DNA from: PR03 sp964353555
GTDB taxonomy: Bacteria > Myxococcota_A > UBA9160 > PR03
Direction: 5' to 3'
Assembly: GCA_964353555.1 (NCBI GenBank)
Contig: CAYGWM010000008.1
Coordinates: 1-64,000 of the forward strand
Length of the DNA stretch: 64,000 bases
Positions 42,953 to 52,269 of the stretch are shown here, piece after piece. A program made the translations under genes and the position numbers. Within the stretch, counting starts at the first letter, position 1. Every line of letters begins with the position of its first letter. Under the pieces are notes generated by a model. It did no database searches and had not been told where the DNA came from. It worked only from the letters and a program-made list of their open reading frames with translations.

Positions 42953-45165
42953 GGATCGATGTCCCCCCCTGCCTCGACGCAAACGCGCGGGATACTAGCG
43001 GCAGCTTTCGTCAGCGAGTGGTCGGCGCGAACTTCGAGCGCCGCGAGCACGGCCTGCGCGGTCGCGGTCTCGGGCAGCCGCTCCAGCGAGACCGACATCC
43101 GCCGCGACCAGCTGCGATGCTGCTCGACCGACACGCCCGGAACGTTCACCGGCTCCGTCTCGCCGGCGAGATCGTCGAGCGACGCGGCCACCAGCGGCGC
43201 CGGTGTTCGCGCAAGAAACGCGTGGAACGCGCCGGCCAGCGCGGCCGCGTCGGGCTCGCCCTCCGCAGCGAGACAGCCCTCCTCGCGCAAGCGCGCGAGC
43301 CAGGCCGCGTGGTCGCCCGCACGCTCGGCGAGCGCGCCTTCGAGCGCGGCGTCGTCGGGGATCTGCAGGGCCGCGCGACGGATGCGCAGATCGCGTCCCG
43401 CGGCGAAGCCCGCCAGCGGCACCAGATCGTGCGTCTCGACGGTCGCGAGTGCGCGCGCCGAGATGCTCTGCGCGGATCTCGGCAGCGCGCCGTCGCGCTC
43501 GAAGTAGAGCACCGACGACGACAGCATTCCCCAGTCGACGAGCAGCGGCGGGAACTCGGGCGGCACGGTGCCGAGATCCTCCGCGATCACCAACGCCGCG
43601 TGCCGCCGACTCTCGAGTGCGAGCACGCCGAGCACTTCGTCGTGCCGATACGACACGTAGGTGCCATCGCCGCCCGGCCGACCGGCCGGGATCCAGAACA
43701 ATCGCTGCAGACCCATCGCGTGATCGATGCGGAGCGCGCCGGCGCTCGCAAAGCTCGCGCGCAGCAATGCGCTGAAGAAGCGGTAGCCGTCGGCGCGGAT
43801 CGCGTGGGGATCGAGCGGTGGGAATCCCCAGTTCTGTCCGTCTGGCGCGTAGTCGTCCGGCGGCGCGCCGACGGCGACGCCCGACGCGAACAGCGACGGC
43901 GCCATCCAGGTGTCGGCCGAGTCGTCCGCGCAGCCCACCGCGAGATCCTGATAGAGCCCGATCGCGAGCCCGGCGTCGCGCCCGCTGGCTGCGACCTGCT
44001 CGAGCTGTTCCGCAACTTCGAACTGCAGCCAACAGCGGAACTCGATCTCGCCCGCGTGCTCGCGACGGAACGCGGCGACGGCCGCCGTATCGGGGCGCTG
44101 ATAGGCGTGCGGCCAGCGACGCCATGCCGTCGCCGGCTGTTCGGGAGCCACTGCGAAATGCGCGGCGAGCGCCTCCCAGGTGGCGAAGTCGCGCAGTCGT
44201 TCACCCTCGCGCTGCCGATACGCATCGAACGCCGCGCTGCGCGGGTACACGCCGGCGACGCGCCGTGCGCAAAAAGTCGCAAAGAGGTCGCGCAGCACGG
44301 GCATCTTCAAATCGAGAACGGCGCCGTGGTCGATCGTGCCGGCGCCGCGCAACTTCGCAATGCGCGCCGTGAAGACAGGATCCGCGAAACGCGCGCGCGC
44401 AGCCGGCGATGCATCCCACTCCGGGACCGCCAGCGCGTCGAGGTACAGCACGTTGCGGTAGAGCCGGCTCGATGGGCTGTACGGCGTGATCGCAAGGCCG
44501 CGATTCGGAATCGCGTGCAGCGGGTTCGATCCGACGAAGGCGCCGCCAACCGACCCACACCAGCGCATCAGCGCCTGGAGATCGCCGAGGTCGCCGAAGC
44601 CCCAGTTCCGCGCACTGCGTACCGAGTAGAGATTCGTCCAGAATCCGAAGACGCGCGCGTCGCCGAGTCGCTCTTGCACCGTGCAGACGGTGCGCGGCGC
44701 CATGATGAAATGCTGGCGACCTTCGCGCAGCACGCCCGGGCCCGAGATGCGGACGCACAACTCGTGGTAGCCGATCGGTGGTCGCACCGGCAGCACGACA
44801 CGGGGCGCATCGGGATCGAGGCGGCCCTCCGCGCGGTGCAACGCGCCGTCTTCCGTCCGCACCTCGATCTCGAAGTCGAGCGCACCCGATGACGGCGGCA
44901 GCCGGAGCGGCAGCGACGGAACGACCTCTTCGTATTCGCGCCACACCAGCACCGGATCGACGAGCGACTCCGCTTCGGCGCGTGCGAGCTCGTCGAGAGC
45001 GCGCTCCGCAGCGGCTTCATCAGAGCCGTCGAAGTGCATCGCTGCGACCAGCGCTTCGCGCGTCGCGTCGGACGTCGGACGCGCGCGACCGACGAGATCC
45101 CAGTACGAGGATGCGATCCCGAGGCGCTCGGCGAGCACACTGAGATTCGGTCGCTCGGCGCTCAA
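42949..45165 (-). CDS. malQ: 4-alpha-glucanotransferase (amylomaltase)
   Basis: GH77 enzyme that transfers glucan chains between short maltodextrins. 738 residues with an N-terminal extension of about 150 residues before the barrel. Landmarks: NWGFGDLGDLQALMRWC, SNPLHAIPNRGLAITPYSPSSRL, nucleophile region GALRIDHAMGLQRLFWIP, acid region ALVIAEDLGTVPPEF and VETHDLVPLAGF. The start codon is TTG 45165, whose last two bases form the TGA of glgX (TTGA overlap), so translation is coupled. It works with GlgX and GlgP in glycogen mobilisation. Confidence 0.93.
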
Positions 45166-47270
45166 CTAGGCTCCCGGAAGACCAACAGCGCGAGCGACCA
45201 CGGCGCTAGCCCCAGCTGACCGTCGTCGATCTGGCGCTGCGTGACGAAGGCGGTGTTGAGGACCTCGTGCCAGGTGCCGGGGCGACCGAGAGCGGGCAGC
45301 GTGTATACGCGCTTCTGTGCGTGGCCGTTCAGGATCAGCAGCACCGTTTCGGCGGATTGAGTGCGGCCCGCTTCGTCGCTCGCGTCGGCGGCTTCCCGGG
45401 GAATCAGCATCGCGATGCTCTTGCGATCCGGATTCTCCCAATGCGCGAGCGTGGTGACCGAGCCGTCGGGCCGCAGCCAGGTCACGTCGCCGGTGCCTGC
45501 TGGATCGACCGACTCGCCGCGAAAGAACCGGCGGCGGCGAAACACCGCGTTGTCACGGCGCAACGCGAGCACCGTGCGCGCAAAGTCGAGCAGCGCGCGC
45601 GCCTCGTCATCGAGCTCCCAGTCCACCCAGGTGATCTCGTTGTCCTGGCAATAGCCGTTGCTGTTGCCGCGCTGGGTGCGGCCCAGCTCGTCGCCATGCG
45701 AGAGCATCGGGACGCCTTGCGAGAACGCGAGCGTCGCCAGCAGGTTCCGCCGCGCGCGCTGCCGGCGTTTGCGCACGCGCATCGACTGCGTAGGACCTTC
45801 CTCGCCCCAGTTGTGCGAGTCGTCGTGCGGACCGTCGCGACCGTCTTCGCCGTTCGCGAGGTTGTGCTTTTTCGAATAGCTGACGAGATCCGACAGCGTC
45901 ATGCCGTCGTGACACGCGACGAAGTTGATGCTCGCCTGCGGCGTGCGACCCGATAGCGCGAAGAGATCGCTCGAGCCGGCCAGGCGCGTGGCCAATTCGG
46001 CGAGCTGGCCGTCGTCGCCGCGCCAGAAACGTCGGACAGCGTCGCGGTAGCGGCCGTTCCATTCGGCGAAACCGCGCGGGAACGAGCCCAGCAGATAGCC
46101 GTCGGGACCGAGGTCCCACGGCTCGGCGATCAGCTTCACCTGCGACAGCACGGGATCCTGCCGGACGATCTCGAAGAAGCGGCCGGCGCGCTGGAATGCG
46201 ACCGGATCGCGCGCGAGCACCGGGGCCAGGTCGAAGCGAAAGCCATCGACGTGATACTCGGTCACCCAGCAGCGCAGCGAATCGAGCACCAGCTGGAGCA
46301 CGCACGGATGGCTGGTGTTCAGCGTGTTCCCGCACCCGGTGTAGTCGATGTACGTGGACGGGTCTTCGAGGTGGAGCCGGTAGTACGACGCGTTGTCGAT
46401 GCCGCGCAGCGACAGCGTCGGCCCGCTATGACCACCTTCCGGCGTGTGGTTGTAGACGACGTCGAGGATCACCTCGATGCCGGCGCGGTGCAGCGCCTTC
46501 ACCATCTGCTTGCACTCGACGACCTGCGCGCCCGTATCGCCCGATGCGAAGCGCGCGTCCGGCGCGAAGTAGCCGAGCGTGTTGTAGCCCCAGTAGTTGG
46601 TCAGCCCGAGCGCCGCGAGATGCGCATCGATGCTCGAGTGGTGGATCGGCAGCAACGACAGCGCCGTCACACCGAGGCTCTGCAAGTGCGCGAGTACCGG
46701 CTCCGCCGCGAGTCCGAGATAGCGACCGCGCTGCGCTTCCGCGACGCCCGGATTCTGCTGCGTCATGCCCTTCACGTGGCATTCGTAGAGCACGCTGCGA
46801 CTCCACGGCGTGCGCGGCGGGCGATCGCCCTCCCAGTCGAAGCGCGGATCGATGACGACGCACTTCGGCGCGAACGGCGCGGAGTCGCGCGAGTCGGGTG
46901 CGTCGGGCTGCGCCGGATCGTCCCCTTGCAGCGCGGCGTCGAAACGCAACGTACCCGCAATCGCGCGCGCATACGGATCGACCAACAACTTGTTCGGATT
47001 GAAGCGATGACCCACATGCGGCGCGAACGGACCGTGCACGCGATAGCCGTAGAGCTGGCCCGGGCACAGTCCGGGAACCCGCCCGTGGAAGACGTCGCCG
47101 CTGCGTTCGGGTAGCGCGATGCGCGCCGATTCGGTCGTGGCGCCCGGCGTCTCGAACAGACACAGCTCGACGGCGGTCGCGGACTCGGAGAAGAGCGCGA
47201 ACGAGACGCCGTCGCCGTCCCAGGTCGCTCCGAGCGGAATCGGCGCGCCGGCTTCGATGCGCAACGTCAC
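45162..47270 (-). CDS. glgX: Glycogen debranching enzyme, isoamylase type
   Basis: GH13 enzyme cleaving alpha-1,6 branches. 702 residues from GTG 47270, 4 bp after the glgA stop. A longer open frame to 47354 exists but overlaps glgA and adds only low-complexity sequence. Landmarks: N-terminal CBM48 (GATWDGDGVSFALFSESATAVELCLF), VLYECHVKGMTQQNPGV, EVILDVVYNHTPEGG, nucleophile strand VDGFRFDLAPVL, acid IAEPWDLGPDGY, NFVACHDGMTLSDLVSY and SHGDELGRTQRGNSNGYCQDNEITWVDW. It is typical of bacterial GlgX/TreX proteins. Confidence 0.93.
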   Translation of the reverse strand: MTLRIEAGAPIPLGATWDGDGVSFALFSESATAVELCLFETPGATTESARIALPERSGDVFHGRVPGLCPGQLYGYRVHGPFAPHVGHRFNPNKLLVDPYARAIAGTLRFDAALQGDDPAQPDAPDSRDSAPFAPKCVVIDPRFDWEGDRPPRTPWSRSVLYECHVKGMTQQNPGVAEAQRGRYLGLAAEPVLAHLQSLGVTALSLLPIHHSSIDAHLAALGLTNYWGYNTLGYFAPDARFASGDTGAQVVECKQMVKALHRAGIEVILDVVYNHTPEGGHSGPTLSLRGIDNASYYRLHLEDPSTYIDYTGCGNTLNTSHPCVLQLVLDSLRCWVTEYHVDGFRFDLAPVLARDPVAFQRAGRFFEIVRQDPVLSQVKLIAEPWDLGPDGYLLGSFPRGFAEWNGRYRDAVRRFWRGDDGQLAELATRLAGSSDLFALSGRTPQASINFVACHDGMTLSDLVSYSKKHNLANGEDGRDGPHDDSHNWGEEGPTQSMRVRKRRQRARRNLLATLAFSQGVPMLSHGDELGRTQRGNSNGYCQDNEITWVDWELDDEARALLDFARTVLALRRDNAVFRRRRFFRGESVDPAGTGDVTWLRPDGSVTTLAHWENPDRKSIAMLIPREAADASDEAGRTQSAETVLLILNGHAQKRVYTLPALGRPGTWHEVLNTAFVTQRQIDDGQLGLAPWSLALLVFREPS

Positions 47271-47274
47271 GTCG

Positions 47275-48741
47275 CTAGATCCGCTGCGCGGCTTCGCGCG
47301 CGACCGCTGCGAAGACACGCTCCCAGGCGGCCGCTGGCGTGGCCCACGAGACATCCACCGAGAGCAGTCGTCGCTGCACCGCGACTTCGCTGCGCTCTCG
47401 CATCAGCGCGGCTGCGCGATCGACCGCCTCGGCGATCGCCGCGGGCGTCAGCGGCTCGAACAGGATGCCGGTCTCGCCATCCTCGATCGTGTCGACGAAG
47501 CCGCCGACGCGATGCGCGATCGGCAGCGTTCCGTAGCGCTGGCCGAGCAGCTGCACCAAGCCGCACGGTTCGAAGCGCGACGGCGCCAGCACGCAGTCGG
47601 CGCCCGCATAGATGCGTCGCGCGAGCGCGTCGTCCCAGCCGATCGTCACATGGACGCGCTTCGGCCAGCGCGTTGCGGCCTCGCGCAGTTGCAAAGCGAG
47701 CCCAGGATCACCGTCGCCGAGCAGCACCAGCGACGCGCCCCCGTCGACCAGTTTCGCCAGCGCGGCGACGAGAACGTCCCAGCCCTTCTGGGCGGCGAGC
47801 CTGCCCACGGCGGCGAGCAGTCGACCGGGCTGCGGCGCCTCGAGGCCAGTCGCATCGAGCAGCGCCTTGCGGCAAACGCCCTTCGGCTTCGGGTACTCGG
47901 CGCCGTAGCGCGCGGGCAACGACGCGTCGGTCGCCGGATCATGGCTCTGCGTGTCGATGCCATTCGCGATGCCGAGCAGGCGCCGCGCGCGGAAGCGATA
48001 GAGCCCGTCGATCCCCTCGCCGAACGCGGGCGTCTGCACTTCTTGCGCGTAGTTCGGGGAGACCGCGACGATGCGATCGGCCCAGGCGAGTCCGCCCTTC
48101 AGCAGCGCGAGGTCGCCCCAGAACTCGAGTGCGTCGGGATGGAAGAGTTCACTCGGGAGTCCGGTGGCGCCGAAGGCAGCCGCCGGGAAGCGGCCGAGGA
48201 AGGCGTTGTTGTGCACGACCTGCACTGCGCCGACGCCACGCGCCGCGCCGAAGTCGTGGCAGGTGCGCAGCGCGCAGAGCGCGATCGCCGCATGCCAGTC
48301 GTGTGCGACCAACACGTGCGGACGCGTCGTCGCCGCGAACTCCGCCGCCGCGCGCGACAGCGCGATGTAGCGCTGCGCTTCCGCGACGTCCGCGGCGCCG
48401 TAGAGCTCCGGGCGGTCGTAGAGCGCGGGGATGTCGAGCAGTTGGAGCCGGATCCCAGTGAGTTCGCCGACCAGCCAACGACCGATCAGCTCTGCGCCCG
48501 GCGTCGCGATGCGCACCGCGCCCGCGGGCACGAGCGTGGGACACGCGGGATGTCGCAGCACGTCGCGATGCGCGGGCAGCAGGCAGGTGACCTGATGACC
48601 GCGCACGGCCAGCGCGCGGGCGAGGCCGCTCGCCATGTCGCCGAGCCCGCCAGTCTGCGCGAGCGGCGCGAGTTCCCAGCTGGCGAAAACGATGCGCAGC
48701 TCTCTGCGCCGCGCCGCGGGCGCTGTGGGTCGCGCCGTCAA
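47275..48741 (-). CDS. glgA: Glycogen synthase (ADP-glucose type, GT5)
   Basis: Elongates alpha-1,4-glucan from ADP-glucose. 488 residues. N-terminal GT-B half: IVFASWELAPLAQTGGLGDMASGLARAL. The usual Lys of the KxGGL motif is Gln here (QTGGL). C-terminal half: GRLAAQKGWDVLVAAL, LVLLGDGDPGLALQL, VHVTIGWDDALARRIYAGADCVLAPSRFEPCGLVQLLGQRYGTLPIAHRVGGFVDTI, containing the catalytic E-x7-E-type segment. The start codon is TTG 48741, overlapping the glgC stop in TTGA. It is preceded by glgC, which makes its substrate. Confidence 0.92.
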   Translation of the reverse strand: MTARPTAPAARRRELRIVFASWELAPLAQTGGLGDMASGLARALAVRGHQVTCLLPAHRDVLRHPACPTLVPAGAVRIATPGAELIGRWLVGELTGIRLQLLDIPALYDRPELYGAADVAEAQRYIALSRAAAEFAATTRPHVLVAHDWHAAIALCALRTCHDFGAARGVGAVQVVHNNAFLGRFPAAAFGATGLPSELFHPDALEFWGDLALLKGGLAWADRIVAVSPNYAQEVQTPAFGEGIDGLYRFRARRLLGIANGIDTQSHDPATDASLPARYGAEYPKPKGVCRKALLDATGLEAPQPGRLLAAVGRLAAQKGWDVLVAALAKLVDGGASLVLLGDGDPGLALQLREAATRWPKRVHVTIGWDDALARRIYAGADCVLAPSRFEPCGLVQLLGQRYGTLPIAHRVGGFVDTIEDGETGILFEPLTPAAIAEAVDRAAALMRERSEVAVQRRLLSVDVSWATPAAAWERVFAAVAREAAQRI

Positions 48742-49991
48742 TCGACGTCGAACTCATCGCGCTGACCGAGGTCCTGCCGCGTCACGACGACGACGCCGCC
48801 CTCGCTCACCGTGAAGCGCTCGCGATCCGCGACGGGATCCTCGCCGATCACCTCGCCGGCCGGCACGCGCACGCCCTTGTCGATGATGCAGCGGCGCAGC
48901 AGCGCGTTGCGTCCGACGCTGACGCCCGGGAACAGGATGCTGTCCGAGACACGGCTGAAGCTGTTCACACGCACGTTGTTGAATACCACCGAGCGATCGA
49001 CCTGCCCGCCCGAGATGATCGTGCCGGAGCCGACGATCGAATCCACCGCCGAGCCGACACGGTGGTCTTCCTGGTCGGCGAACACGAACTTGCAGGGGCC
49101 GCCGCCCCCGATCACGCCGCGGATCGGCCACATGTCGTTGTAGAGGTTGAGGTGCGGGTTCACCGAGATCAGATCCATGTTGGTTTCGAAGAACGCGTCG
49201 AGTGTGCCGACGTCGCGCCAATAGCCACGCGCGTGCTCGTCCTCGCCTGGACAGAGCTGGGTCATGTAATCGTAGGCGGCGACCTTCACGCGATGGTGAG
49301 CGTCGGTGAGGATGTCGCGGCCGAAGTCGTGGCTGGTTTCCTTCAGTTCGGCGTTGCGGCGCAGCTCGGCGAGCATCGTGCCGGTGCGGAAGATGTAGTT
49401 GCCCATCGACACGAGCGTGTGCTCCGGATCGCCAGGGATGGCCGGCGGGTCGTCTGGCTTCTCGACGAAACCGCGTACCCAGCCCGAGGCGTCGACGTGC
49501 AGGCAGCCGAACGCGCGCGCCTCGCTGCGCGGAACCCGCAGCGTCGCGACCGTCAGATCGGCACCCATCGAGCGGTGGAACTCGAGCATCTGCGAGACGT
49601 CCATCTTGTAGACGTGGTCGGACCCGAACACGAGCACGTCGACCGGCCGCACGTCGCGCAGCAGGTCGAGGTTCTGCCAGATCGCGTCCGCGGTACCGCG
49701 GAACCAGGTGGGCCCGATGTTCATCGCGGCGGGGACCGGCTCGATGAATTCGTCCACCACCGTCGAGGCCAGCGTCCAGGCGCGCGCCAGATGCCGGACC
49801 AGCGAGGTCGCGCGGTACTGGGTCAGCACCTTGATGCGTTGGAAGCCGCTGTTGACGAGGTTCGACAGTACGAAGTCGATCAGCCGGTAGCGCCCGCCGA
49901 AGTGGACGGCGGGCTTGCTGCGCTCGCGTGTCAGCGGATAGAGACGCTTGCCTTCGCCGCCGGCCAGCACCAGGGCCAGGGTTTCACGCAC
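48738..49991 (-). CDS. glgC: Glucose-1-phosphate adenylyltransferase (ADP-glucose pyrophosphorylase)
   Basis: Commits carbon to glycogen by making ADP-glucose. 417 residues with the nucleotide motif LALVLAGGEGKRLYPLTRERSKPAVHFGGRYRLIDFVLSN, GTADAIWQNLDLL, DVLVFGSDHVYKMD, GFVEKPDDP, SMGNYIFRT and YWRDVGTLDAFFETNMDLI. A left-handed beta-helix C-terminus follows (SIVGSGTIISGGQVDRSVVFNNVRVNSFSRVSDSILFPGV). GTG start 49991 is preceded by GGAGG. It is the first of the five glg genes, 33 bp after the DUF547 gene, so it may be read through from the upstream genes. Confidence 0.95.
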   Translation of the reverse strand: MRETLALVLAGGEGKRLYPLTRERSKPAVHFGGRYRLIDFVLSNLVNSGFQRIKVLTQYRATSLVRHLARAWTLASTVVDEFIEPVPAAMNIGPTWFRGTADAIWQNLDLLRDVRPVDVLVFGSDHVYKMDVSQMLEFHRSMGADLTVATLRVPRSEARAFGCLHVDASGWVRGFVEKPDDPPAIPGDPEHTLVSMGNYIFRTGTMLAELRRNAELKETSHDFGRDILTDAHHRVKVAAYDYMTQLCPGEDEHARGYWRDVGTLDAFFETNMDLISVNPHLNLYNDMWPIRGVIGGGGPCKFVFADQEDHRVGSAVDSIVGSGTIISGGQVDRSVVFNNVRVNSFSRVSDSILFPGVSVGRNALLRRCIIDKGVRVPAGEVIGEDPVADRERFTVSEGGVVVVTRQDLGQRDEFDVD

Positions 49992-50024
49992 GACTCGTCC
50001 TCCGTTCAGGGGAGTAGCGCGTCA

Positions 50025-50813
50025 TCACGAGGGTCGCCCGATCCCGTTGAGCGACCAGTCGTAGTCGAAGAAGATCAGCTGCGGCTCGGGACCGAGCTGG
50101 TCGATCGCGGCGCGCAGATCCGGTGTGGCATGACGCCGCACGAACGCGAGCACGCCGCCGCCCGCCACGAAATCTTCGCCGAACCAGTCGAAGATCTTCG
50201 AGACCCGCAGGCTGCGCGATTCGACGCGAGCGCCCTTGCCGGGGCTCGCGACGAACGCGCGCGCGGCCGCATCGAGCTGCGCGTCGAGGCGCTCGGCGCG
50301 GAATGGCTCGCGTGCGAGCGACGGGCACGACGTCGACGCGCAGACGATCGCCACGTGCATGCGCGGATCGCCGATCGGGCGCAGCATCGCGTGCTCGACC
50401 TCGTCGAGCGTGACGGCCCGCCCGCCGACGCGACCGGCATCGCGCTTCCAGACCGGGCGCAGCAGCGAACCGATGTCTCGAATGCTCGCGACCGGGGCGT
50501 TCCGCACGACCATGTCGATCGCCAGCATGTTGTACGCATTGATCCAATACGCGAGTCGCTCGGCCTGCGCGGCCGACGCCGCCGGCGTGGGCGCAGCGGC
50601 GAGGCCTTCGAGCAGCTTCCGCCACTCCGGATCCGCGCGCAGCGCCGCGTAATCGACGCGCGTGCCGGCCGTGTCGGCGACGACCCGCGTATGGCGTTCG
50701 AGCAATCGTCCGTAGAGATCGAGATCGACACCGTTCACGGCTGCCGAAGCTTCGCACGTCGCGCCGGCGAACGTGCCGATCAGCAGCAGAAGGACGAGCA
50801 GGCGCGTGCTCAG
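50025..50813 (-). CDS. Exported DUF547-family protein
   Basis: About 262 residues. N-terminal signal peptide STRLLVLLLLIGTFAGATCEASA. DUF547 core: YWINAYNMLAIDMVV, RPVWKRDAGRVGGRAVTLDEVEHAMLRPIGDPRMHVAIVCASTSCPSL with a conserved Cys, and LRVSKIFDWFGEDF. The best start is CTG 50813, which overlaps the TGA of the upstream wax synthase gene (CTGA). No ATG, GTG or TTG precedes the signal peptide in frame unless the gene runs deep into its neighbour. It is periplasmic; the biochemical role of DUF547 is unknown. Confidence 0.8.
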   Translation of the reverse strand: MSTRLLVLLLLIGTFAGATCEASAAVNGVDLDLYGRLLERHTRVVADTAGTRVDYAALRADPEWRKLLEGLAAAPTPAASAAQAERLAYWINAYNMLAIDMVVRNAPVASIRDIGSLLRPVWKRDAGRVGGRAVTLDEVEHAMLRPIGDPRMHVAIVCASTSCPSLAREPFRAERLDAQLDAAARAFVASPGKGARVESRSLRVSKIFDWFGEDFVAGGGVLAFVRRHATPDLRAAIDQLGPEPQLIFFDYDWSLNGIGRPS

Positions 50814-52228
50814 CTCGCCGCGTCGGCCGCGTCGCAGAGTTCGCGAAAGGACGCGTCGATCGCGCAGACGAAGTCGTGCAGGTCGGGGAACTGGTCCCAG
50901 TCGCACACGAAGCCCCAATAGAGTCCGCCCGCGTACGAGAACAGCGCGATGCCGAGTCCCTGGGACGCGAAGAGCGGCACCATCGGATAGCTCTCGGCCA
51001 TGCGCGCCCCGAGCAGGTAGAGCGGGATCTGCGGGCCGGGCACGTTGGTCACGACCATGTTCGCGGTGCGGTTCTCGAAGGCGAGTCGCGACGCCATCGA
51101 CGCGAGCGTCGGCGCGGTCCATTCCGACACCGAAGTCAGCACCGAGGCGCCGAGCGCTTGCTTGCTCTCCTTCAGTTGCTTCGTGATCGCGCGCACGCGG
51201 TCGAGGCGACGCTGCGGTTGCGTCTCGCCGATCGGAAGCTTCGCGATCATGCCCGAGACGCGATTGCCGAGCACGCCGCGCTCGCTCTCGCTGCGCACGC
51301 TCACCGGACAGAACGCGCGGAAGTCCATCACACGCTGCCGCGAGAATGGAATGCCGCGCTGTTCGAGGAATCGCCCGACCGCGCCGGAGACGGTGGCGAG
51401 AACGACGTCGTTCACCGTTCCACCGAGCGCGTTCTTGACCTTCTTCACTTCCTCGACGTCGAAGCCCACCCAATCGAAGCGCCGGTGCGGGCCGATCGGC
51501 CGGTTCAGCGGCGTGTCGGTTGCGGGAGAGATCGCCGTCGAGAGCGTCTCGCCGAACGCGGAGATCGTTTCCGTGACGCGAGCCAACGTCGCCTCAGGAG
51601 CGCGCAGCGCGGCGCCGACGACGCCGGCCAGCGCGATCGGCAGCTCGACTCGACGCAGCATCGCGTCGCGCAGCAGCACGCCGCCGCTCGGCGCCGGGTT
51701 CGGCAGCCAGCGCGCCGGCGGCTCGAACTCCTTGTCGGGCGTCGGCGAGAGCAGCACCGCCAGTAGATCCACGCCCGAGATGCCGTCCACCATGCAGTGA
51801 TGGGTCTTGCACACCAGCGCGAAGCGATCGTGCTCGAGACCTTCGACGACCCACATCTCCCACAGCGGCTTGCCGCGGTCGAGCTGCTGCGACATCACGC
51901 GACCGCAGAAGCGCTTCAGCTGGCGATCGTCACCCGGCGCCGGCAGTGCGGTATGGCGCACGTGGTAGTGGATGTTGAAGCGGTCATCGTCGACCCAGAC
52001 GGGATGGTTCTCGACCGGAATCCACGCGATGCGCTGGCGATAGCGCGGAATGCGGTGCAGCCGCGACGCGACGTACTCACGCAGCTTGTCGATATCGACG
52101 CCACCGGCGGGCGTCGAAAGTTCGCCGCGCTCGAAGATGAAGCACCCAGCCACGTGCATGTGGCTGTTCGGAGCTTCGAGATCGAGGAACGAGCGATCCT
52201 GGGCGGAGAGTCGGTCGTAAATCGCCAT
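50810..52228 (-). CDS. Wax ester synthase / diacylglycerol O-acyltransferase (WS/DGAT)
   Basis: Transfers acyl-CoA to fatty alcohols or diacylglycerol, making storage wax ester or triacylglycerol. 472 residues. The active-site motif is H143-H144-C-M-V-D148-G149 (HHxxxDG). Other family blocks are DRLSAQDRSFLDLEAPNSHMHV, PLWEMWVVEGL, NDVVLATVSGAVGRFL, NMVVTNVPGPQIPLYLLGARM and the C-terminal WGFVCDWDQFPDLHDF. ATG 52228 is preceded by GGGAGG. It sits between sucA and the DUF547/glycogen genes, pointing to joint control of lipid and glycogen storage. Confidence 0.93.
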   Translation of the reverse strand: MAIYDRLSAQDRSFLDLEAPNSHMHVAGCFIFERGELSTPAGGVDIDKLREYVASRLHRIPRYRQRIAWIPVENHPVWVDDDRFNIHYHVRHTALPAPGDDRQLKRFCGRVMSQQLDRGKPLWEMWVVEGLEHDRFALVCKTHHCMVDGISGVDLLAVLLSPTPDKEFEPPARWLPNPAPSGGVLLRDAMLRRVELPIALAGVVGAALRAPEATLARVTETISAFGETLSTAISPATDTPLNRPIGPHRRFDWVGFDVEEVKKVKNALGGTVNDVVLATVSGAVGRFLEQRGIPFSRQRVMDFRAFCPVSVRSESERGVLGNRVSGMIAKLPIGETQPQRRLDRVRAITKQLKESKQALGASVLTSVSEWTAPTLASMASRLAFENRTANMVVTNVPGPQIPLYLLGARMAESYPMVPLFASQGLGIALFSYAGGLYWGFVCDWDQFPDLHDFVCAIDASFRELCDAADAAS

Positions 52229-52269
52229 GGAACCTCCCGGCGCCGCGGCCGTCCGGCTGCGGCGCGAGA

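Noticed and set aside
45162..47354. Longer GlgX with start at 47354
   Set aside because: It would overlap glgA by 80 bp and adds only Arg/Ser/Pro-rich sequence. GTG 47270 lies just after the glgA stop and homology begins soon after.
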